A stretch of DNA of 64,000 nt from Schizophyllum amplum (taxonomy: Eukaryota > Basidiomycota > Agaricomycetes > Agaricales > Schizophyllaceae). The translations under genes were made by a program, and so were the position numbers. The notes under the pieces are model-generated. The model had not been told where the DNA came from. It ran no database searches and saw only the letters and a program-made list of their open reading frames with translations. Location: positions 1,054,001 to 1,118,000 of the forward strand of contig VDMD01000005.1 of assembly GCA_007026445.1 (NCBI GenBank), given 5' to 3'. Position 1 is the stretch's first letter. Each line of letters starts with the position of its first letter. This document shows positions 58,770-64,000 of the stretch, piece after piece.

Positions 58770-59790
58770 ACTGCCGCCGTCGCCGTCACCCTTGTCTTGT
58801 ACTCGCGTCGCCTTGTACAAGCCTGTACACCAGTTTTCAAGCCTTCGTTTTTGTTCATGGGAAATGCATTGTTGTGGCGTGGACGAGAGTTTGAGGGCGA
58901 GCAATGGACAATACCTTATGGATCAACCAATATGGGTTAAGGTGCGTCGCAGCTTTTGTTCCGGCTGCTCATTCAAACGTCGCGCTCGTTCACACGACCG
59001 TGATGGTAGCAATGCGTCCGAGCACCGTCGACGTCGACTGCATCAGACTTTGCGCTTAGCGTGACGCGATACTTACGGCGCAATGCCCCCATACAATCCG
59101 CCCACCACACACTATGCTCTTTGGACCACCCACTCCATCGTCAACCATGGGTCACCTGCCATAGTGACGGTCGTCTGAGAACGTCCGGCCGGTTTCTCCA
59201 GTCCGGCAGTAAGGCGAAACTGAACAGGAAGCAGAAAACATACGTGCTCAGATACCTCCAGCGCCGTTGGGGCGTGATCATGATCGACGCGCACCTTGCG
59301 AGTCTGAGGAGACGCTACCCCATGAGACTGTCGCTGGCGACGAGTCAGACTTGTGAGACCGCCGTTCATCCGGACTCCGTCGACGCGGCCGGCACTCCTT
59401 TGACGCACCGCCGACGTCTTTGGCGCCCCACAGACCCTCGGGGCTCTGCCTGTGACGCCTCCCATTACCCACTGACGCGCCCCTTGCGCTGCAACTGATG
59501 CCAGCGCTGACTGGCCCGCCTTTACTTCACACTCAGATTCTGCCCTCGGGCTCGCGTCGCCCAAGGGCGCATCGTCCGACAGCACAGCATAACCACGTCC
59601 AGGATACCGGGTAGTTCAACATATCCGAGTACCGGTAGGTGGAGTAGGCTCAGCATAACGGCTCATAACGGGGCGCTGCGCGGCGGCTGCACATATCGGG
59701 GGCGCTGCACAGCCATAGGGTCTATCATTTTTCGGCCCCTGGACTGGGCGGGAATAACCCTGCATTTTTGCATCCGTGGGGTCCGGGCGC
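58770..59790. other. Intergenic, about 1 kb
   Basis: No supported gene; the longest minus frame (59112-59585) has no domain and no splice signals of note. It holds the COPI epsilon 3' flank and the upstream region of the small gene at 60.1 kb. Confidence 0.4.
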
Positions 59791-59793
59791 GCA

Positions 59794-59800
59794 TATATAA
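59794..59800 (+). promoter_or_regulatory. TATA box
   Basis: TATATAA in a GC-rich setting. About 130 bp downstream a GT-AG intron (59924-59979) with donor GTGAGT and acceptor CTTAG precedes the ATG at 60105, as expected for a leader intron. Confidence 0.5.
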
Positions 59801-60104
59801 GGCCCCAGAACATGTTCTCGATACCGACACCCTCTCCGCCCGCCTGCCAGCTTTCCACCCGCCCCTCGCGCCTATCCCTCCACGAGCGGTCATTGTTTCC
59901 CGAATCAGGAAGTACAAGGACAGGTGAGTCATCACCCATTGCGATGTGATGAACACATGGCTGACTTTCCCTGTCTTAGTCTCCTCTCGCGCCTCCAAGC
60001 CCCCCTCGTCCACACTTCCGACCCAATCATACTATCGATCCCCCACGCTGGCCTACACAATTAACCCGCACCCTACCCCTCCGCCTACGCACACGACCAA
60101 GACC

Positions 60105-60470
60105 ATGACGAACTCCTCGACCAGCTTTGCGACCCGGAAACCCGCGCCCACCATCGTGACGCAGAACCTCCCCGCGAACGGCAGCGCGGCGATGCACCGG
60201 GATCGGCCACATCTACGTCAAGTCCTCGACTACATCGCAAGTCGAGCTCGCGGAATCTGCGCAACGAGTTCCTCAACGCGGCTGGTAGCAAGGCCTAGTT
60301 TGCTACCATGCTTTCTTGCTGCGACCATGTACTTTATTGTACGTCCGTCTCACTATGGCATGAACAGTCTTACTAACAGGCTTATAGACCTTTACCTGCA
60401 CTCCTCCTGCTCACGGACATCTCTTTGCATGCCATTGGACAGTGTCAGGCTCCATGTTGTATCTTTATGA
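60105..60470 (+). CDS. Small Ser-rich protein gene, frame broken
   Basis: I do not recognise the family. A TATA box (59794) and a leader intron (59924-59979) precede ATG 60105, whose frame begins MTNSSTSFATRKPAPTIVTQ and NLPANGS and then runs on without protein-like character to 60470. In another frame, from about 60.18 kb, the sequence reads GSATSTSSPRLHRKSSSRNL and RNEFLNAAGSKA with a stop at 60296-60298. That is protein-like and would continue the first frame if one base were missing near 60175-60190. The likely product is thus a basic, Ser/Thr-rich protein of about 65 residues. Whether the slip is biological or an assembly indel cannot be told here. Confidence 0.4.
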   Translation: MTNSSTSFATRKPAPTIVTQNLPANGSAAMHRDRPHLRQVLDYIASRARGICATSSSTRLVARPSLLPCFLAATMYFIVRPSHYGMNSLTNRLIDLYLHSSCSRTSLCMPLDSVRLHVVSL

Positions 60471-60644
60471 AGAACCGAATGTACCAAATATCCTTGGGAC
60501 AGAGCCGCGTTTAGGCGGATAGTCACGCTCTACTTCACATTTTACGCCCTCCCTATGCAATCTTCCGTACATATGACCTCATGACAATCTTGAATACAGC
60601 GACTTTCTCTTTTCAAGCTGGTTCGATCGATCTCTGTGCCGGCC

Positions 60645-61640
60645 CTAGTGATCCTCCGCTCCTAGGTTGATATCTGCCAACCGCCCGTTATGTTTACCGC
60701 CATCACCCTGAGGCAAGTCCGTGAGCGAGTAGACCGAATTAATGATGCGAGTTCTCACAATGAATGTATGCGGAAAACCAAGCTCGAGCGGCTTGGCGCT
60801 CTCTATGAGCTCTATCTGCTGTTCCGTGAGCGAGACTCTCAGCGCGTCGAGGTATTCTTCGAACAGCCCGACGTCAAGCCCGCTGACAGTGACAGTCGGG
60901 AAAACGTAGGTCATCTGCTGTATCAGGTACGCAATGGCGACGCTGCGGACGCTCTTGACGCGGACCTCTGCGGCAACCTTCTGCAAAGCCTTCAGCATTG
61001 CCGTCTCCTCGTCATCCCTCGACGTATTAGCCTCTCCGGCATCATTGCGTATCTTGCCCCCAGCGAACACATTCCATGGCGCGAGCGCGAGGCCATACTG
61101 CCAGGCCATGCGGATGATGTCCCGCTCGAAGGCGCGGTCGAGCACGCTTCAGCCGCCCTGGTACATGCAGAACGGGGTCTTGTGCGCCATGCGCGCGTAC
61201 TCGTTCGCAGAGGACACGATCCACGCAGGCGTGTCCGCGATGGCGAGGTAGAGGACCTTCCCGGCGGCGACGAGCGCGTGGAGGTGGTCCATGAGCCCGC
61301 GGATGCTCGTGCGGTAATCCCACCAGTGGACATACAGGATGTCGATGTATTGCCAGCGTGCGCAGCTTTCGGAGACTGGAATCGACGCTGAGCTTGAAAG
61401 ACTTGGCGTTGTTGCCGGCGTGGTTTGTGTAGACGCTAGCCTGCTGGCCGCTTTTGAGATTTCCTGTGTATCTGGAGAAGATCATGGTGGATGAGAGATG
61501 GGTGGTCAAGCATACCTTTGTCGAGATGACCATTTCATCCCCGTTGCCTCGCGCTTCCATCCATTCCCCACTATCTCTTCGGAGAATTTGGCCTGGCTAT
61601 CTAGGATAAGATGTGAGGCAGATATTCGCGACGCGACGAT
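60645..61640 (-). pseudogene. Broken aryl-alcohol dehydrogenase-like aldo-keto reductase
   Basis: Aldo-keto reductase of the AAD/norsolorinic-reductase type. Readable pieces on the minus strand are DSQAKFSEEIVG, then in another frame EWMEARGNGDEMVISTK, then [47 protein letters not shown] and, after an in-frame TGA (61149-61151), SVLDRAFERDIIRMAWQ, LALAPWNVFAGGKI and AIAYLIQQMTYVFP, to the stop at 60645. The TGA stands where relatives have Trp. A one-base slip lies at the 4-C run 61566-61569. The N-terminal strand with the catalytic Asp/Tyr region is not recoverable. With three defects this is most likely a pseudogene. Confidence 0.75.
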
Positions 61641-61937
61641 GGTGCTCACGGGAGGTTTACAATGTCGATTTTGCCACCCAGCTTGGCGCAACGCCTACTT
61701 CTGCCCTGGAGTGACCCACCGTTGAAAGATGTATTGCAACTGTCAAAATGCGAAGGTAGTCCGGTCTCGGGACCCGTCTCTCGTTATGCAGAAGACTTCT
61801 GCTGTTCTAATGGTGATGCTGGGCCTACCAACGAGCTTCCGAGAGGATGATTATGACAGTTGAAGGGGCATTGTGAGGCTCGCGGCAAGAGTTGGGCCAG
61901 AGCGTCCAATCCGTATAATGTCAATACGTTCTTTTCG

Positions 61938-64000
61938 CTATAAAGCAGCAGTACAAACAAGATCTGAATGTCCACGAATACTGTTCTGGTGCAAGCATCC
62001 GTGGGGATCAACGTAGGCTTTGCAGGTTTGCTTGCCTCTCGGACCAGAGACGCGGATGACGGCGAGCACATCCGTCGGCACGACCTCCACGGAGAGAGCC
62101 ATATCGGCCGCCTGTAGTCATTGTCAGCGGTTCGTACGCTCGGAAAGACGGTGCACTCACCGTCTCTACTTCTCGCTGGCTCAATATGAATGGCGTTTCG
62201 TGCGCCCCCGTCGTCGACTTCACGAGGATGTGGTAAGTCGGATACGCACCCGCCCACTCTGACTTGTCCATCCCGCCATGCAGGAAGCGCGTCAGCTCGC
62301 CCTCCCCGTCATGGTACGTGATGTTCCCTACGGCGTCGCCCTCGTACGGTTCGAAGTTTGGGATGTGCCCTCGGCTCGTCGACGTCCAGTTTTCCACGCC
62401 AAATCCGGGTAGCACCGTGAGCAAGTAGGAGAAGACCTATCGGAACGATGTAAAGAGTGCGACGGGAGAGAACGCAGAACAACATACGAAGTGTTCCCCG
62501 AGAATGTCAATAACCCGCTGCGGCGCGTCGTCTGGGATATCTTCCACTGGATCGACCTGGATATCATCCTCGTCATCTTCCACTTCCACCTCGACCTCAC
62601 CATCGCCTTCGTCGGATTTGACCGACCCCTGCGCGGACCCCGCAGCGCCATCTGCGTCCGCACGCGATCGCTTCGCAGGAGACCCTACCAGGCCGCGTGC
62701 GGCTTTCCGCTTCAGCCCGCAACGCCGAGGGTCGCGAGTATGTTCCCGGACCAACTGCATATTAGCCGCAGCACCTCTGTGCACCATCGCGATGTCTCCT
62801 TCCTCGAGCTGATCGACATCGTCCTCTTCTTCGTCGACCACATGTGGCGTGTTCGGTTGCGTAGACGCTCGCAGCGTTGAAGTGGGCTGAGTATCAGCGT
62901 GCGTGCCCGACCGACGGCGCGTCGACCGCAACCGCGGATCTGGGGACGGTGACGCGCTGGGTGACGGATGGCGCTGCAAGCGCTGTGACTGCCTTAAATG
63001 GCCGCGCTGCGATGGAGTATGCACATTTCCAGCCTGAATGGTGCCTGCGGTCGGAAGATCATCGTCCTCCAACTCATCCGAAGATTCGCTGTCGGATTCA
63101 GAATCGGCGGCTTCCCTGAGCCATTCGAAGTCATTGAACGTTTTGTCGTCCAAGGATGCGATCTTCTTCTGGGTGCATGTATGTTCGAGGTTGGGTGCGG
63201 TCGTGGAGCATATCAGCTGGACAAGTGTATCCTCCATTTGGAAGAGACTGGCGAGTTTGCCGGCTATGAGGTGCTGATGTTGGATGGGCTTCGCAATCTG
63301 CCGCTTGTCGAGGTACATCCAAATCTTCTTTTCGTCAAAGAATACCTCCACCGGCTGCGTCTTTCTCACGTCGGCGAGTACGTAGGTCAATGTGATGGAG
63401 TCAGCGACGAAAATTTTGAGATTCTTGAGGCGACTCAGTGCTTGCTTCACTGAGGGAGGAGGGTGATAGCGATGGTGGTGATAACAGAACCTGTGCAAAT
63501 CTTTAGCGACGTGAGGTAGAGAAGGTCGACACGCACCTGACGTAGTATTCCGTCTTGGACTGATATGTTTTCGTCAGTTTGGCGTCCTTGTGCTTCTTAA
63601 TGAATGCCGGATTTTCGATTTTGACTGCATCTTCGAGTCGTACTAGACCGATAAATATGTCGCAGTCCAGCAGAGCGCGGAGCTTGCTATGCTCCACTGC
63701 GGTATTGACGACTAGGAGCGGCACAGATTGATTGAAGAGTTGCTTGTATTGATCCTTGACGTCTGGAACATAGAAGGGTTGGTCGGTTACGCGACGCAAG
63801 ACTACCTCGCCGGTGTCGGGGAGACGGACGGGAAAGATGCGGAGGTTGCGGAGAACGCGTAGGGGACCGTCGTCTTGCAGCACTTCCTCCGGATGCTGAT
63901 GTATAAAGCGGGACAGGTCAGACAAGATCTCCATGCCCTGCTTGAGTCCTGCTGCGGCGAGTGGCTTGTCCTGGACTTGGCCGACAAATTGCTCGACCTC
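61938..64000 (-). CDS. NO VEIN/sacsin-like large protein, C-terminal part (cut by window edge)
   Basis: Open at the right edge, so the N-terminus (expected to hold a GHKL-type ATPase domain in this family) is outside. The visible part reads FIHQHPEEVLQDDGPLRVL, LRIFPVRLPDTGEVVLRRV, VPLLVVNTAVEHSKLRALL, CDIFIGLVRLEDAVKIE and KNLKIFVADSITLTYVLAD. Next is a long Ser/Arg/acidic linker (about 62.5-63.1 kb) with KRKAARGLVGSPAKRSR, a possible nuclear signal. The end is a DUF3883-like domain: RVIDILGEHF spliced to VFSYLLTVLPGFGVENWTS, YPTYHILVKSTTG, ETPFILSQREVET and ALSVEVVPTDVLAVIRVSG. Stop TAG at 61938-61940. In plants NOV acts in cell-fate and vein patterning; the fungal role is unknown. The family call is by pattern and moderately sure. 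Confidence 0.62.

Noticed and set aside
61149..61151. TGA in the aldo-keto reductase read as selenocysteine
   Set aside because: Relatives have Trp here, fungi of this group are not known to use selenocysteine, and the gene has other defects.

Overview
The window reads as nuclear DNA of a filamentous basidiomycete, most likely an agaricomycete of the polypore type. Genes are dense and lie on both strands. They are cut by many introns of about 45-60 nt, the coding sequence is GC-rich, and the content is fungal throughout: UFD4, PSO2/SNM1, RPT4, SEC1, an Aim9-like kinase, a Ppo-type fatty-acid dioxygenase, agaricomycete F-box proteins and wood-decay glycoside hydrolases. No bacterial operon, rRNA, tRNA or CRISPR array is visible.

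Layout, left to right: the N-terminal half of a UFD4/TRIP12 HECT ubiquitin ligase (1-3922, minus, cut by the window edge); a class III aminotransferase (minus); an Aim9-like APH-fold kinase (plus); a giant unstudied protein of about 2,400 residues with a VLIG/GVIN-like G domain, a long Cys/His-rich region and a C-terminal VWA domain (9645-18786, minus); divergently from it, an RBR ubiquitin ligase with an unusual N-terminal Cys/His domain; PSO2/SNM1 crosslink-repair nuclease (minus); a repeat-bearing, gene-poor stretch with one unidentified gene (24.8-28.6 kb); a recent tandem duplication of a secreted GH43 enzyme with decayed gene pieces between the copies (28.6-34.5 kb); proteasome ATPase RPT4 and SEC1 (both minus); an unknown plus-strand gene; a GH105-type hydrolase; a wax-synthase-like membrane acyltransferase with an exon relic downstream; dynactin p22/p24; a ROG1-like lipase; a Ppo oxygenase whose P450 half lacks the heme cysteine; an F-box/LRR-like gene; COPI epsilon; a small frame-broken gene; an aldo-keto reductase pseudogene; and the C-terminal part of a NO VEIN (NOV)/sacsin-like protein running off the right edge.

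Functionally the window mixes housekeeping genes (proteasome, SNARE docking, coatomer, dynactin, DNA repair) with lineage-expanded accessory genes (GH43, GH105, wax synthase, F-box, Ppo). The best candidate for an undescribed system is the giant GTPase-VWA protein. Its G domain recalls the interferon-inducible very large GTPases of animals, and it shares a 0.7-kb promoter region with a peptidase-like-domain/RBR ligase. A second large protein of poorly understood type, the NOV/sacsin-like one, lies at the right end.

Several genes carry apparent one-base deletions (aminotransferase near 4.64 kb, F-box gene near 57.3 kb, small gene near 60.2 kb, aldo-keto reductase near 61.6 kb) while essential genes read cleanly. 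Real decay and assembly indels cannot be separated from the sequence alone. Exon boundaries were worked out by eye from GT-AG signals and family conservation, so gene spans are firmer than every internal junction.
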